A DNA stretch of 64,000 bases from Chloroflexota bacterium (GTDB taxonomy: Bacteria; Chloroflexota; Dehalococcoidia; Dehalococcoidales; UBA2162), in the NCBI GenBank assembly GCA_016190825.1, contig JACPPV010000023.1, positions 1 through 64,000 of the forward strand, given 5' to 3'. Shown in pieces: positions 1 to 10,528 of this stretch. Position numbers and translations under genes: made by a program. Under the pieces are notes generated by a model. It was not told the DNA's origin. It did not search any database and saw only the letters and a list, made by a program, of their open reading frames with translations. How positions within the stretch are numbered: the first letter of the stretch is position 1; each line of letters begins with the position of its first letter.

Positions 1-533
1 ATTCTCTGAACTTTTGAAAGCTTGACCAGTGAAGACTCTCGCAACTGAACAAAACGATAAAGAAGATAAGACAAAAAGTCTAGCAGTTGGGTATCTTCCA
101 AAATGGATTCCAAGAAGGAAAGAAGACTCAGAAACGCATCATAACCTTTGGCGTCCCTCAAGCCTACTCTGGTATTCTCATCGAATCTTATCGAGCGACG
201 AAAGACACTTAAGTAAGGGCCTTTGGAGCAAGGGATACGTTTGCTCTGCAGGAAGGGATTAACAACTCTTTCATCAAGACTACGCCCACTAAAAGCTTGC
301 GGGCTTTGGTCCAAATAGGGCTGTCGAATGTTGGTGCCTTTATCTTGAATCCTAGCGATTGCACAACCAAGAAGTACCTCACGGTAAGCTTGGGTCCTGG
401 ATTCGAAGATGGTATTACAAGCTGTAACGATAGATGCAGTAGCCTTTCTTTGGACACCTTGCAAATAGTCGGCTTCTGCTTTAGAAAACAATGTTTTCAG
501 AATTTCTTGTGCTTTTTCGTAATCTATGGGCAT
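1..533 (-). CDS. Putative partner restriction endonuclease / RM-associated protein (C-terminus runs off the left edge)
   Basis: Not in the ORF track because it is open at the edge. Reverse strand from ATG at 533 reads MPIDYEKAQEILKTLFSKAEADYLQGVQRKATASIVTACNTIFESRTQAYREVLLGCAIARIQDKGTNIRQPYLDQSPQAFSGRSLDERVVNPFLQSKRIPCSKGPYLSVFRR... with no stop to position 1. Starts 11 nt after the stop of an adenine methylase on the same strand. Exact endonuclease family not assigned. Confidence 0.6.
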   Translation of the reverse strand, partial: MPIDYEKAQEILKTLFSKAEADYLQGVQRKATASIVTACNTIFESRTQAYREVLLGCAIARIQDKGTNIRQPYLDQSPQAFSGRSLDERVVNPFLQSKRIPCSKGPYLSVFRRSIRFDENTRVGLRDAKGYDAFLSLLSFLESILEDTQLLDFLSYLLYRFVQLRESSLVKLSKVQR

Positions 534-544
534 GGGTCTGTCTT

Positions 545-1396
545 CTAGTAGTTCATCCAAAGGGCTTCCTGACGAGGCTCCTTGACTGAATGACAATTCT
601 TGGGTAGAGCATCGTAGCGACGCCAATCACGGTATAGCTCATCCATAAGGTTACATCGATAACCGGAAATAGCCGCTTTACCTTTGCAGCCATGCAGAAC
701 TTCGGCAAGCTCTCTATGAGCTTCTTCATCCATTTCAAAGGCATAGGCCTTAACGTCCTTACGCGATTCATGGACATATGGCGGATCGCAGTAGAACAAA
801 GTGTCATTAGAATCATACAACTTTATGAAATCAGTTGCAGGGCGATTTTCAATCTGAACGCGCAGTAGACGCAACGCAATATCAGGTAAGTCTTCAACAC
901 TGCCCAACCAGCGAGACACAACTCCAGACATTCCAGCCCTGCTCGTACTTTTGCAGTTCGCCCAGCGTCCGAGAGACGCAGTCTGTGCCAGACCAGTCCT
1001 GGCTTGACGAGCACGAACAAAGAATAGTCTGGCCCTCTCTAAAGCGGTTGATTGAGCAACATCTTTTGATACTGATAGGTAGAATTCTTCTCTTGAAAAA
1101 GGGGTTAAAGCAATCGCCCTAACAAGCTCGTCCGTCTTGTCTCGGAGTACTCGAAAAAAATTGGCAACTTCCCCGTCAATGTCATTATATGTTTCCACTG
1201 GCGAGGGAGGGCGGTTTATGACTACCGCGGCAGATCCCCCGAAAGGCTCACAGTAATGATGACATTGAGGTAATAGTGGCAGAAGCCAACCAAGGTGATT
1301 GAACTTCCCCCCGTACCAGCCGAATGCTATTAGCTTCTTGTTGCTCCGATGCGACTCCGAGCCGGTTAAATATATCTTAGAGGGTAATCTTACCAT
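545..1396 (-). CDS. D12-class N6-adenine DNA methyltransferase (Dam-like)
   Basis: FGWYGGKFNHLGWLLPLLP / YCEPFGGSAAVV / DTLFYCDPPYVHESR motifs (motif X, FxGxG and DPPY order of D12 methylases). Confidence 0.9.
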   Translation of the reverse strand: MVRLPSKIYLTGSESHRSNKKLIAFGWYGGKFNHLGWLLPLLPQCHHYCEPFGGSAAVVINRPPSPVETYNDIDGEVANFFRVLRDKTDELVRAIALTPFSREEFYLSVSKDVAQSTALERARLFFVRARQARTGLAQTASLGRWANCKSTSRAGMSGVVSRWLGSVEDLPDIALRLLRVQIENRPATDFIKLYDSNDTLFYCDPPYVHESRKDVKAYAFEMDEEAHRELAEVLHGCKGKAAISGYRCNLMDELYRDWRRYDALPKNCHSVKEPRQEALWMNY

Positions 1397-1534
1397 TTGC
1401 CTCTTTCACCTCAGTCGAAATATCTTTCCCAATTAACATACACGTTTACGTGTAAATTGTCAATACCTAACATGGACTTTCTTTGGTGCCTCAAATCATT
1501 TACTCCCATTCTATCGTTAATGGTGGTTTGGAAG

Positions 1535-1894
1535 TTATAGCGCCAGATAATCGGCTGGCTTGAGCTTTCTACTCATGGGGTCTACTTCAAATCCGAGTAT
1601 CTCAAGAGCCGTAACGCCCAGCACGGAGACATCCCCGTTTTCACCAATGACGACGGGCACTTTGTACCCTTTGCCCTTAACCTCCATCCAGACAGTGCAG
1701 CCGCCGCGTTCCAGAAACCTGCCGTCAGCCAACCTCAGCCGGAAACTGGTATCGGCCTGGACACCAATCTCTCTGAGCAACGAACCGGGCAGCATGGTGA
1801 AGGTTGCGCCAGTATCCACCAGGAGCTCAAGCTCTGCGGTTCTGGACGGTTCAGCAGGGTTAGATATTTTCACTCTGGTCTTGACGAAGCCCAT
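1535..1894 (-). CDS. Retropepsin-like / clan AA aspartic protease-like small protein
   Basis: LLVDTGATFTMLPGSLLREIG and SVLGVTALEILGFEVDP are typical of the bacterial retropepsin-like family. Confidence 0.75.
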   Translation of the reverse strand: MGFVKTRVKISNPAEPSRTAELELLVDTGATFTMLPGSLLREIGVQADTSFRLRLADGRFLERGGCTVWMEVKGKGYKVPVVIGENGDVSVLGVTALEILGFEVDPMSRKLKPADYLAL

Positions 1895-2001
1895 TTCCCT
1901 ACTCCCAAAGCGTGCCGGGTAATGCCATTCTCAGGCTTAACTCCACAGTCCACCACCCCCTGGATTCCCGCTTGCGCGGGAATGACAATAAGGTTGATCT
2001 C

Positions 2002-3696
2002 TTACTCCCACTCAATGGTTGACGGAGGTTTGGAGGTGATATCATAGACGACGCGGTTGACGCCGGAGACCTCGTTGATGATGCGGGTGGATATACGGGC
2101 AAGTAAATCATAGGGCAGGCGCGCCCAATCGGCCGTCATGGCATCATCGCTGGTGACGGCGCGGAGGGCAATCAGGTAGCCGTAAGTGCGGTAATCGCCC
2201 TGGACGCCCACGCTCTTGACATCGGTGAGCACGGCGAAGTTCTGCCAGAGCTGACGGTAGTAGTTCGCTTTCTTAATCTCATTCATGACGATGAAGTCCG
2301 CCGAACGGAGTATTTCCAATTTTTCCCTGGTCACCTCGCCGATAATGCGAATTGCCAAACCGGGGCCAGGGAATGGCTGACGCCAGACCATGTCTTCGGA
2401 CATGCCGAGTCCCAGTCCCACGTTGCGCACCTCGTCTTTGAAAAGGTAGCGCAGAGGCTCAATCAGGGTTAGCTTCATCTTCGCCGGCAGCCCGCCGACA
2501 TTGTGATGGGTCTTGATCTTGGCCGAGGCGGTACTGCCGGAGGCGGCGCTCTCGATAACGTCCGGGTAAAGCGTACCCTGTGCCAGGAAATCAACCTTGC
2601 CAATCTTGTTTGCCTCTTCTTCAAATACGCGGATGAACTCTTCGCCGATGACCTTGCGCTTCTGCTCGGGGTCAATGACGCCCTTCAAACGGTTGAGGAA
2701 TCTTTCAGCGGCGTCAACCAGGATGATATTCATGCCCAGATTAGCGCGAAAGACCTTGAACTCCCTTTCAACCTCTTCGCGGCGCAGGAGACCGTTATCC
2801 ACAAAGATGCAGGTAATCTGGTCGCCCACCGCACGATGGATAAGGTTAGCCACCACCGCCGAATCAACCCCGCCGGAGAGGGCACTGACAACCTTGCCGC
2901 CGCCTACCTGCTGCCTGATGCGGCCGATGCTCTCATCAATGAAGTTACCCATCGTCCAGTTCCCCTGGCAGCCGCAGACCTTGTAGGCAAAATTCTTCAG
3001 AATGGTCTTACCCTGCGGGGTATGGGCTACCTCCGGGTGGAATTGGAGACCATACATGCCGCGGTCGTTCCCCATGGCGGCGATTGGCGAGTTTTCCGTG
3101 TATGCCAGAGCCCTGAAATCGGGCGGCATTTCTTCGATTCTATCGCCGTGGCTCATCCAGACGGGCACGGGACTTTCCAGTCCGGCGAAGAGGGGGGAAT
3201 CGGCATCGCTCAGATGGAGAACGGCGTGGCCATATTCCTGCGCTGTCCCTGGCGCCACCCTGCCGCCCAGCTGGTGGGTGATGGCCTGCATTCCATAGCA
3301 GATGCCGAGCACCGGCAAATGGCTCTCGTAAATGTAAGCTGGAGCCAGCGGCGCGCCTGGCTGGTAAACACCGGCCGGCCCCCCGGAGAGAATAAACCCC
3401 TTCGGGTTTAGAGAGGCGATCTTTTCCCAGGGGGTATCATGGGAAACCAGCTCGCTGTAGACATTGCACTCGCGCACGCGGCGGGCGATGAGCAGGCTAT
3501 ACTGAGAACCGAAATCGATGACTACGATTGATTCCCGCTCAACCGGCGGCACGACTTCTTTGACCGGCGCCGGCTGCTCCCCGGCAATCTCCCTGGCGAT
3601 CTCCAGGTAGGTAGCGACTTCGATATCGCCGGTGGTGGAAACGCGCAGGCTTTCGTCTGGGGCTGATTTCAGACTACTCTTGGCTACGTCTTCCAT
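2002..3696 (-). CDS. guaA: GMP synthase (glutamine-hydrolysing)
   Basis: GATase domain ([25 protein letters not shown]) plus ATP-PPase [13 protein letters not shown] and C-terminal [14 protein letters not shown]. Confidence 0.97.
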   Translation of the reverse strand: MEDVAKSSLKSAPDESLRVSTTGDIEVATYLEIAREIAGEQPAPVKEVVPPVERESIVVIDFGSQYSLLIARRVRECNVYSELVSHDTPWEKIASLNPKGFILSGGPAGVYQPGAPLAPAYIYESHLPVLGICYGMQAITHQLGGRVAPGTAQEYGHAVLHLSDADSPLFAGLESPVPVWMSHGDRIEEMPPDFRALAYTENSPIAAMGNDRGMYGLQFHPEVAHTPQGKTILKNFAYKVCGCQGNWTMGNFIDESIGRIRQQVGGGKVVSALSGGVDSAVVANLIHRAVGDQITCIFVDNGLLRREEVEREFKVFRANLGMNIILVDAAERFLNRLKGVIDPEQKRKVIGEEFIRVFEEEANKIGKVDFLAQGTLYPDVIESAASGSTASAKIKTHHNVGGLPAKMKLTLIEPLRYLFKDEVRNVGLGLGMSEDMVWRQPFPGPGLAIRIIGEVTREKLEILRSADFIVMNEIKKANYYRQLWQNFAVLTDVKSVGVQGDYRTYGYLIALRAVTSDDAMTADWARLPYDLLARISTRIINEVSGVNRVVYDITSKPPSTIEWE

Positions 3697-3857
3697 TTAA
3701 TCAAAGCTTATCATTGTGGTATACTAGCGTCAAGTGAAAATGAAAGGTCTTAGAGATGTCATCCTTAGGCTTGACCTGGGAACCCTTCCACTCCTCCCTG
3801 GATTCCAGCTTTCGCTGGAATGACATCTAATAACTAAAACGGTAGCTGAAAGCTGCG

Positions 3858-4499
3858 TTGGCTAAACCATTTCTGGGCATAGAGGAACAGGTTAAGCAGG
3901 GGATTGCAGTCCTCCGGCGGGGAGGAGTTATCGCCTACCCCACCGATACAGTTTACGGTCTGGGCGCCAGTCTGAACAGACCGGAGGCCGTAGCGCGTAT
4001 TTATGAGGTCAAAGGGCGGCGTCGAAACCTTGCCCTTCCGGTATTGCTGGCGGACATTTTGCAGATAGCCGATATCACCAACGGTATTCCTCCTTCTACG
4101 TGGTGTTTCATCCGCAACTTCTGGCCCGGGGCGCTGACGCTCGTCCTGAGAAAGTCCAGCTTGGTGCCGGATATTGTGACCGGCAACGGTGACACCGTGG
4201 CTATCCGCATACCGGACCACCCGGTGCCGCTGGAACTTATCCGGGGACTGGGGTCGCCATTAGTCGGTACCAGTGCCAACCTCAGCGGCCAGCCAAGTTC
4301 ACTGACGGCTGATGAAGTGCGGATGCAGCTCGGCGACAAAATAGATCTGGTCATTGACGGCGGCCGGTGTCCGGGGGGAAGGGAATCCACAATTATTGAT
4401 GTCACCGTCGAGACGCCACGGATGCTGCGCTCGGGCGCTATCACGGAAGAAGAACTGAGACAGGCTTGCGGAGATATCAAGGCTGAAGGGATTTTTTGA
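3858..4499 (+). CDS. L-threonylcarbamoyladenylate synthase (Sua5/YciO/YrdC family)
   Basis: GGVIAYPTDTVYGLGASLNRPEAVARIYEVKGR; SANLSGQPS. TTG start. Confidence 0.93.
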   Translation: MAKPFLGIEEQVKQGIAVLRRGGVIAYPTDTVYGLGASLNRPEAVARIYEVKGRRRNLALPVLLADILQIADITNGIPPSTWCFIRNFWPGALTLVLRKSSLVPDIVTGNGDTVAIRIPDHPVPLELIRGLGSPLVGTSANLSGQPSSLTADEVRMQLGDKIDLVIDGGRCPGGRESTIIDVTVETPRMLRSGAITEEELRQACGDIKAEGIF

Positions 4500-4588
4500 G
4501 ATTGCCACGTCTTTCCGGAGAAGGACTCACAGTGTTTCTATTAATAATTAATAAATCAATATCAAAGGGAAAGGAAGGAGACTAGACA

Positions 4589-5056
4589 GTGCGAATTGCG
4601 ATTGGCTGCGACCACCGGGGGATCGAGGTCAAACAATCGGTTATCCGGCTGCTCGAACAAGCCGGTTACTGTCATGAGGACTTTGGCGCCCGCAGCGCCG
4701 ATGCGGTGGACTATCCGGACATTGCGCTGGGGGTTGCCTGTGCGGTGGCCCTGGGCGATTGCGAGCGGGGCATTTTAATATGCGATACCGGGATTGGAAT
4801 GAGTATAGCTGCAAACAAGGTGAGGGGGGTCAGGGCAGCGCTGTGCCACGATGCCTTCAGCGCCGGGCGGGCGCGCCTGCACAACGACGCTAACGTGCTC
4901 TGCCTTGCTGCCAGGAACGGCGTAGAGCTGGCTGCAGAAATAGTCCGCGCTTTTCTTCTGACCCAGTTTGAGGGAGGGCGGCACCAGCGCCGGGTAGACA
5001 AAATCGGGGAGATTGAGGGACAACTTAGCCCTTCAATGCAATCCCACGGCGTTTGA
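4589..5056 (+). CDS. rpiB: Ribose-5-phosphate isomerase B / RpiB-LacAB family
   Basis: MRIAIGCDHRGIEVKQSVI ... GILICDTGIGMSIAANKVRGVRAALCHD. GTG start. Confidence 0.95.
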   Translation: MRIAIGCDHRGIEVKQSVIRLLEQAGYCHEDFGARSADAVDYPDIALGVACAVALGDCERGILICDTGIGMSIAANKVRGVRAALCHDAFSAGRARLHNDANVLCLAARNGVELAAEIVRAFLLTQFEGGRHQRRVDKIGEIEGQLSPSMQSHGV

Positions 5057-5057
5057 C

Positions 5058-5087
5058 TTGACACTAAAAAAGAAACTGTGCTAATTT
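5058..5087 (+). promoter_or_regulatory. Predicted sigma70-type promoter for the ilv leader
   Basis: TTGACA (5058-5063), 18-nt spacer, TAATTT (5082-5087). The predicted start site would be only a few nt before the leader ATG at 5097. Confidence 0.6.
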
Positions 5088-5096
5088 ATCATCACC

Positions 5097-5138
5097 ATGA
5101 ATGATACTCGTCTGGTACTGGTACTCAGCAACATATAA
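5097..5138 (+). CDS. Candidate attenuation leader peptide MNDTRLVLVLSNI
   Basis: ATG AAT GAT ACT CGT CTG GTA CTG GTA CTC AGC AAC ATA TAA: 6 of 13 residues are Leu/Val/Ile. Sits between a promoter and a terminator directly upstream of ilvD. Confidence 0.75.
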   Translation: MNDTRLVLVLSNI

Positions 5139-5166
5139 ACCGGCCGTGTGGGCCAGTCTCCTGGTG

Positions 5167-5194
5167 AGCCGTCCCACGGGACGGCTTTTTTGTT
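5167..5194 (+). terminator. Rho-independent terminator-like hairpin (attenuator) upstream of ilvD
   Basis: AGCCGTCCC-AC-GGGACGGCT perfect 9-bp stem followed by a T-run (TTTTTTG). Confidence 0.85.
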
Positions 5195-5224
5195 AATCGA
5201 GGAGAGCTAGGGAGTGAGGATGCC

Positions 5225-6904
5225 ATGAAAAGCGACGTGGTCAAGAAAGGTGTGGAGCGCGCTCCACACCGGTCACTGCTTTACGCGCTGGGCTGTTCTG
5301 CCGAGGAGATGGATAAACCATTTATCGGCATTGTCAACAGCTTCAGCGAAATCGTTCCGGGGCATAAGCATCTGCGTGATATCTCCGAGGCGGTAAAGGG
5401 GGGCGTCCGGGCAGGTGGGGGAGTCCCATTCGAGGTCAATACCATCGCGGTATGCGACGGTATTGCCATGAACCATCCCGGCATGAAATACAGCCTGCCC
5501 AGCCGCGAGCTGATCGCCGACTCAGTCGAGATAGTTGCCGAGGCGCATTCTTTCGATGCCCTCGTTTTCATACCCAACTGCGATAAGGTGATACCCGGAA
5601 TGATGATGGCCGCCGTGCGGCTAAATGTTCCGGCTATTTTCGTAAGTGGCGGGCCGATGTTGAGAGGCTATCTCCCGACTGATAAAGGGATGAGCAAAGT
5701 TGACCTAAGCTCTGTTTTTGAGGCAGTGGGAAGGGTAGCCAGCGGGCAGATGACGGAGCGGGAGCTTGCCGAGCTGGAGCAGCTTGCCTGCCCGGGTTGC
5801 GGAAGCTGCGCCGGGATGTTCACTGCTAACACCATGAACTGCCTGACCGAGGCGCTGGGGCTGGGGCTTCCGGGTAACGGCACCATCCCCGCTGTGGATG
5901 CTCGGAGGCGCGAGCTTGCCAGGTCAGCCGGGGAACGGGTGATGAAGCTGCTGGCTGAGGATATCCGCCCCCGTGATATTATCGACCGGGATTCTCTGCA
6001 AAACGCTTTTACTGTTGACGTGGCGCTGGGTGGCAGTACCAATTCAGTCCTTCACCTCATGGCGATAGCCTACGAAGCGAAAGTTGACTTTCCCCTGGCA
6101 CGGCTTAACGAAATCAGCGAGAATACTCCGCAGCTATGCCAGATCAGGCCAGCGGGAAACCACCACATTGAAGACCTTGACCGGGCAGGAGGCATCACCG
6201 CCGTGATGGGCGAACTGAAAGACCTGCTGAAGCTGGAGGCCAGAACGGTATCCGGTAAGACGGTGGGCGGAGTTGTCGCCGGGAGACGGGTGGTGGATGA
6301 AGAAGTGATCCGTTCTCGGAAGACCGCCTATTCTGATAGGGGCGGGCTGGCGATTCTCTTCGGCAACCTGGCGCCAGAGGGGGCAGTGGTGAAACGGAGC
6401 GCCGTTTCACCGGAAATGATGGTGCACCGGGGACCGGCCCGCGTATTCAATTCGGAAGAAGAGGCAACCCGGGCCATCATGGCTGGCGAAATCAAGGTGG
6501 GAGAAGTGCTCGTCATCCGCTATGAGGGTCCGAGGGGCGGTCCCGGGATGAGGGAGATGCTGACGCCAACCTCGCTGCTGGCAGGAATGGGGAAAGACAA
6601 AGAGGTAGCCCTGATTACTGACGGGCGCTTTTCCGGGGCGACGCGCGGCGCCGCCATCGGTCACGTTTCACCCGAAGCCGCCACCCGGGGGCCGATAGCC
6701 GCTGTCATCAGTGGTGACATTATCAACATAGATATACCCGGCCACCGGCTGGAAGTTGAGCTTGACAAGGGAGAGATAGCCAGGAGGCTGGCAAATCTCG
6801 GCGAGTTCGAATCGAGGGTGAAGTCGGGCTATCTCCGCCGCTATGCCGAAAAGGTGTCCTCGGCAAGTACGGGAGCGGTCTTCTTGGAGGGAAAGCAGGC
6901 ATGA
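5225..6904 (+). CDS. ilvD: Dihydroxy-acid dehydratase
   Basis: Full-length IlvD/Edd family: [53 protein letters not shown]. Confidence 0.98.
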   Translation: MKSDVVKKGVERAPHRSLLYALGCSAEEMDKPFIGIVNSFSEIVPGHKHLRDISEAVKGGVRAGGGVPFEVNTIAVCDGIAMNHPGMKYSLPSRELIADSVEIVAEAHSFDALVFIPNCDKVIPGMMMAAVRLNVPAIFVSGGPMLRGYLPTDKGMSKVDLSSVFEAVGRVASGQMTERELAELEQLACPGCGSCAGMFTANTMNCLTEALGLGLPGNGTIPAVDARRRELARSAGERVMKLLAEDIRPRDIIDRDSLQNAFTVDVALGGSTNSVLHLMAIAYEAKVDFPLARLNEISENTPQLCQIRPAGNHHIEDLDRAGGITAVMGELKDLLKLEARTVSGKTVGGVVAGRRVVDEEVIRSRKTAYSDRGGLAILFGNLAPEGAVVKRSAVSPEMMVHRGPARVFNSEEEATRAIMAGEIKVGEVLVIRYEGPRGGPGMREMLTPTSLLAGMGKDKEVALITDGRFSGATRGAAIGHVSPEAATRGPIAAVISGDIINIDIPGHRLEVELDKGEIARRLANLGEFESRVKSGYLRRYAEKVSSASTGAVFLEGKQA

Positions 6905-8625
6905 AGTTATCTGGCGCTGACATCGTTTGTGAAAGCCTGATCAGAGAAGGCGTCGACGTCATATTCGGCATCCTCGGGGGTACCATCCTGCCTCTTTACG
7001 ACAAGCTGCCCGGATATCCCCAGCTGCGCCACATCCTGGTGCGGCATGAGCAGTGCGCTGCCCATTCCGCTGACGGCTATGCCCGAGCCACCGGGAAAGT
7101 GGGGGTCTGTTTTGCCACATCCGGTCCTGGAGCAACTAACCTGGTTACCGGGATCGCTAACGCTTACCTCGATTCCGCCCCGATGGTCGCTATCACGGGC
7201 CAGGTAGCACGCCCTTTAATTGGTAAAGACGCATTCCAGGAGGTGGACATCACCGGAATTACTTTGCCTATTACCAAGCATAACTATCTGGTGCTTGAAG
7301 CCTCATCGATAGCCAGGACAATCAAAGAAGCCTTCTACCTGGCACGGACGGGGCGGCCGGGACCCGTGCTGATCGATATTCCGCGTGACGTCTTCATGGA
7401 AGAAGCGGAGTTTCATTATCCCGCCAAGCTAAGCCTTACGGGGTACAAACCGGTCCTGGAGGGGCATCCGACACAAATCAAGAAGGCGGTGAAGCTGATA
7501 AACGAGGCGCAGCGGCCGCTGATCATTGCCGGGCGAGGGATAATTATTTCCGGTGCCAGCGCGGAGCTCCGGCATCTGGCTGAAACATCCCAGGTTCCTG
7601 TGGTAACCACTCTGCTGGGCATCGGCAGCTTTCCTGAGAGCCATATCCTCAGTTTTGGGATGATCGGGATGCACGGTACGGCCTACGCCAATATGGCGGT
7701 CGATAATGCCGACCTGATCATCGCAATCGGGATGAGATTTGATGACCGGGCGACGGCGAAGGTAAGTGGCTTCGCCCCTGCCGGACGCATTATCCATATT
7801 GACATTGACCCCGCCGAGATCGGGAAAAATGTCAGGGTGGATGTCCCCATCGTTGGAGACGCCAGGGTTATTCTCAAGGAGATCAATAAACTCCTTGTTC
7901 CAGTCCAGCACCTGCAATGGGTGAGACAGTTGGACGAGTGGCGAAAGGAGCACCCATCAACGGCGGTCCGGTACAGCGAAGGATTGCTGCCCCAGTTTGT
8001 TGTACGTAAGATTTACGAAGTGACCAAAGGGGACGCGACCATCGTTACAGGAGTGGGCCAAAACCAGATGTGGGCTGCCCAACATTTCTGGTATGACCAT
8101 CCCACCAGTTTCATTTCATCGGGCGGACTGGGCACGATGGGTTTTGGCCTACCGGCCGCCATTGGCGTCAAGGTGGGCTGCCCGGAGAAGACCGTCTGGT
8201 GTGTTGATGGCGATGGCAGTTTTCAGATGACGCTACATGAGCTGGCAACGGTAGCGCAGGAGAATGTCGGCGTTAAGATTGCCATCCTCAATAACGGCTT
8301 TCTCGGAATGGTCAGGCAATGGCAGGAGCTCTTTTATGAGAAGCGCTATGTCGCCACGCGCCTGAGCGGCCCGGATTTTGTGAAAATAGCTGAGGCTTAC
8401 GGCATTCCCGGAGTAAGAGTGAAATACAAGGAGGAAGTAGCCCCGGCGATCGAGCGGGCGATGGCCGAACCGGGTCCTTTCCTGATAGATTTCGTGGTCG
8501 AGCCGGAAGAGAACGTATACCCCATGGTGCCGCCGGGGGCGAGTCTTGCCGAGGTCATGGAGGCACCGGTAACGGAGGCGAAACCTCTGTCCGATTCCGC
8601 CAAACTTCCGGTGAGCAATATCTAG
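6901..8625 (+). CDS. ilvB: Acetolactate synthase large subunit
   Basis: TPP enzyme: [53 protein letters not shown]. 4-nt overlap with ilvD. Confidence 0.97.
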   Translation: MKLSGADIVCESLIREGVDVIFGILGGTILPLYDKLPGYPQLRHILVRHEQCAAHSADGYARATGKVGVCFATSGPGATNLVTGIANAYLDSAPMVAITGQVARPLIGKDAFQEVDITGITLPITKHNYLVLEASSIARTIKEAFYLARTGRPGPVLIDIPRDVFMEEAEFHYPAKLSLTGYKPVLEGHPTQIKKAVKLINEAQRPLIIAGRGIIISGASAELRHLAETSQVPVVTTLLGIGSFPESHILSFGMIGMHGTAYANMAVDNADLIIAIGMRFDDRATAKVSGFAPAGRIIHIDIDPAEIGKNVRVDVPIVGDARVILKEINKLLVPVQHLQWVRQLDEWRKEHPSTAVRYSEGLLPQFVVRKIYEVTKGDATIVTGVGQNQMWAAQHFWYDHPTSFISSGGLGTMGFGLPAAIGVKVGCPEKTVWCVDGDGSFQMTLHELATVAQENVGVKIAILNNGFLGMVRQWQELFYEKRYVATRLSGPDFVKIAEAYGIPGVRVKYKEEVAPAIERAMAEPGPFLIDFVVEPEENVYPMVPPGASLAEVMEAPVTEAKPLSDSAKLPVSNI

Positions 8626-8652
8626 CAGATTGATGAGGAACTAGACGAAGCT

Positions 8653-8745
8653 GTTTCCTCTCCCTTTACAAAGGGAGATCGAGAGGGATTTGAGCCTGGA
8701 AATCCCCTTTAATCCCCCTTTTCCAAAGGAGGAAATGAACCGGAG
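8653..8745. repeat. Palindromic intergenic repeat (family 'CCTCTCCCTTT...AAAGGAGG')
   Basis: cctctccctttacaaagggag...aaatcccctttaatcccccttttccaaaggagg; a second copy lies at about 11692-11800. Confidence 0.7.
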
Positions 8746-8782
8746 CGTCTTTTTCAACGTCCTGCTGAAGAAGAGGTAAGTA

Positions 8783-9319
8783 ATGGCATCAAAACATACG
8801 CTTGTGGCTGTGGTTGAGAACAGGCCGGGCGTGCTTAACCGAATGGCCAGTCTTTTCCGGAGACGCGGGTTCAATATCGAAAGCATCGCTGTCGGGCACA
8901 GTGAGATTCCCGGTCAATCCCGGGTGACCCTCGTGGTTGACGGCAACACGACCATAGTTGAGCAGGTGAGAAAACAGCTGGACAAGGTCATTGATGTTAT
9001 CAAGGTGACCGACCTTACTGACTCCGAGATGGTTGACCGCGAACTAGCGTTGATCAAGGTTAAAGCTAGTTCGACTACTCGAAACGAGATTATGCAGATT
9101 GTTAATATCTTCCGGGCTAACATCATCGATGTGGGCTTTGATTCGGTGACCGTTGAGGTCACCGGTGATGAGGATAAAATTGATTCCCTGTGCAATCTGC
9201 TGCGTGGCTTCGGCATCAAAGAGCTTGCGAGGACGGGACGCATTGCCCTGGCAAGGGGCGGCGCAGGCCCTGCGGCGGGAGAAAAGGGGACATCGAAAAG
9301 CGCAGGGCAATCACATTGA
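8783..9319 (+). CDS. ilvN: Acetolactate synthase small subunit
   Basis: ACT domain: HTLVAVVENRPGVLNRMASLFRRRGFNIESIAVG. Confidence 0.96.
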   Translation: MASKHTLVAVVENRPGVLNRMASLFRRRGFNIESIAVGHSEIPGQSRVTLVVDGNTTIVEQVRKQLDKVIDVIKVTDLTDSEMVDRELALIKVKASSTTRNEIMQIVNIFRANIIDVGFDSVTVEVTGDEDKIDSLCNLLRGFGIKELARTGRIALARGGAGPAAGEKGTSKSAGQSH

Positions 9320-9412
9320 GCCAGCAGAAGCCTTTTGCCGATCAAAAAACGCCTTGATATTGATTTTCTGTGGTATCTGGGCTATTATCAAGTCTTGAAC
9401 TGGAGGTGTAAC

Positions 9413-10366
9413 GTGTATAAGAAGATGCTCGTACCCCTAGATGGCTCGGAGTTTGCCGAAGCTGTCATACCCTATGCCAAAGAGCTGGCTGCCAGGCTAA
9501 ACGTAGCGATAGCTTTGCTGCACATTGCTCCGCCGGAAGAGCGGGGATTTTTCGCGCCGCTGCACCGGGCCTATGTGCAGCAGATGATCGATTCCATACG
9601 CCGGCAGGCTGAAGAAGTACAGAGGGAGATCGGCTTTAAGACCGAACAGCCGATGCAAGTAGAGGGGGAAATAGTTTCCGGCTATCCCGGGGACGAGATA
9701 CTCCGCTACGCAGAAGCGAAGGCGGTTGACCTTATTTTGATGGCTACGCATGGACGGGCCGGCGCCAGGCACTGGGCGCTGGGGCGAGTGGCGGAGAGAA
9801 TTTTGCGGCAGGCAACGGTTCCTGTTTGCCTGGTCCGTGCTGAGGTCCCCGATGCCGTACCGTACGACCGGTGGCCGAAGAAGACGATAAATGTCATGCT
9901 GGACGGCTCAGAGCTGGCGGAATCAGCCCTGCCGCATGTTGAGGCGCTGGCGCAACAGAAGGGCGAGACCGTTGAGGTGGTGCTGGTGAGGGTCTGCGAA
10001 CCGCCGGCAATGCCCACGTACGAAAGTCCGGAGATTTCCGGAGTACCTCTGAACTGGGGGGAATACGTGCAGGATGAACTGGGCCGGTGTGAAAAGACTT
10101 CGAACGAGTATCTGGCGGAGATAGAAAAGCGGTTCAAGGAGAAGAAAATCAGCGTACGCTCCGAGGTGCTTGCCGGAAAAGCCTCTGAAGCCATTATGGA
10201 CTACGCCGCGAAGAATCCTCAGAGTATGATCGTGATGACTACCCACGGGCGCACGGGGATCCGCCGCCTGGTATACGGTAGTGTGGCGGAGAGCGTGCTG
10301 CTGGGCGTATCCAATCCAATATTTCTTATAAGAATCGGGCAAACCTCCGGTGCAGCGTCTGTGTAA
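9413..10366 (+). CDS. Tandem universal stress protein (UspA) domain protein
   Basis: Two Usp domains (YKKMLVPLDGSEFAE...LILMATHGRAGARHWALGRVAERIL; INVMLDGSELAESALPHV...IVMTTHGRTGIRRLVYGSVAESVL). GTG start at 9413 preceded by GGAGG is preferred over the track start at 9335. Confidence 0.9.
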   Translation: MYKKMLVPLDGSEFAEAVIPYAKELAARLNVAIALLHIAPPEERGFFAPLHRAYVQQMIDSIRRQAEEVQREIGFKTEQPMQVEGEIVSGYPGDEILRYAEAKAVDLILMATHGRAGARHWALGRVAERILRQATVPVCLVRAEVPDAVPYDRWPKKTINVMLDGSELAESALPHVEALAQQKGETVEVVLVRVCEPPAMPTYESPEISGVPLNWGEYVQDELGRCEKTSNEYLAEIEKRFKEKKISVRSEVLAGKASEAIMDYAAKNPQSMIVMTTHGRTGIRRLVYGSVAESVLLGVSNPIFLIRIGQTSGAASV

Positions 10367-10528
10367 TAACCTGATAGCCAAATCCCGATCGTGCTGAGCC
10401 CTTCGGACAGCTCAGGACAGGCCTGTCGAAGTATTATCAGCGCTTTTCGATACGCTCAGAGCGAACGGACAGTGTAAACCCATTATTGGCAAACTATGCT
10501 AGTAAGAAGGGAAAAAAGGAGGAAACGT

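Noticed and set aside
1-533. Assignment of the edge ORF to a named endonuclease family (e.g. SacI-type)
   Set aside because: I could not recall the family sequences with enough certainty; left as an unassigned RM partner.
835-1122. Plus-strand ORF antisense to the D12 methylase
   Set aside because: Fully overlaps a strongly supported gene on the other strand; no SD or recognisable domain.
2503-3411. 302-aa plus-strand ORF inside guaA
   Set aside because: Antisense shadow of a high-GC coding gene; protein has no recognisable features.
9335-9412. N-terminal extension of the Usp protein in the track ORF
   Set aside because: The SD GGAGG and GTG at 9413 give a canonical Usp start; the upstream 26 codons are intergenic.
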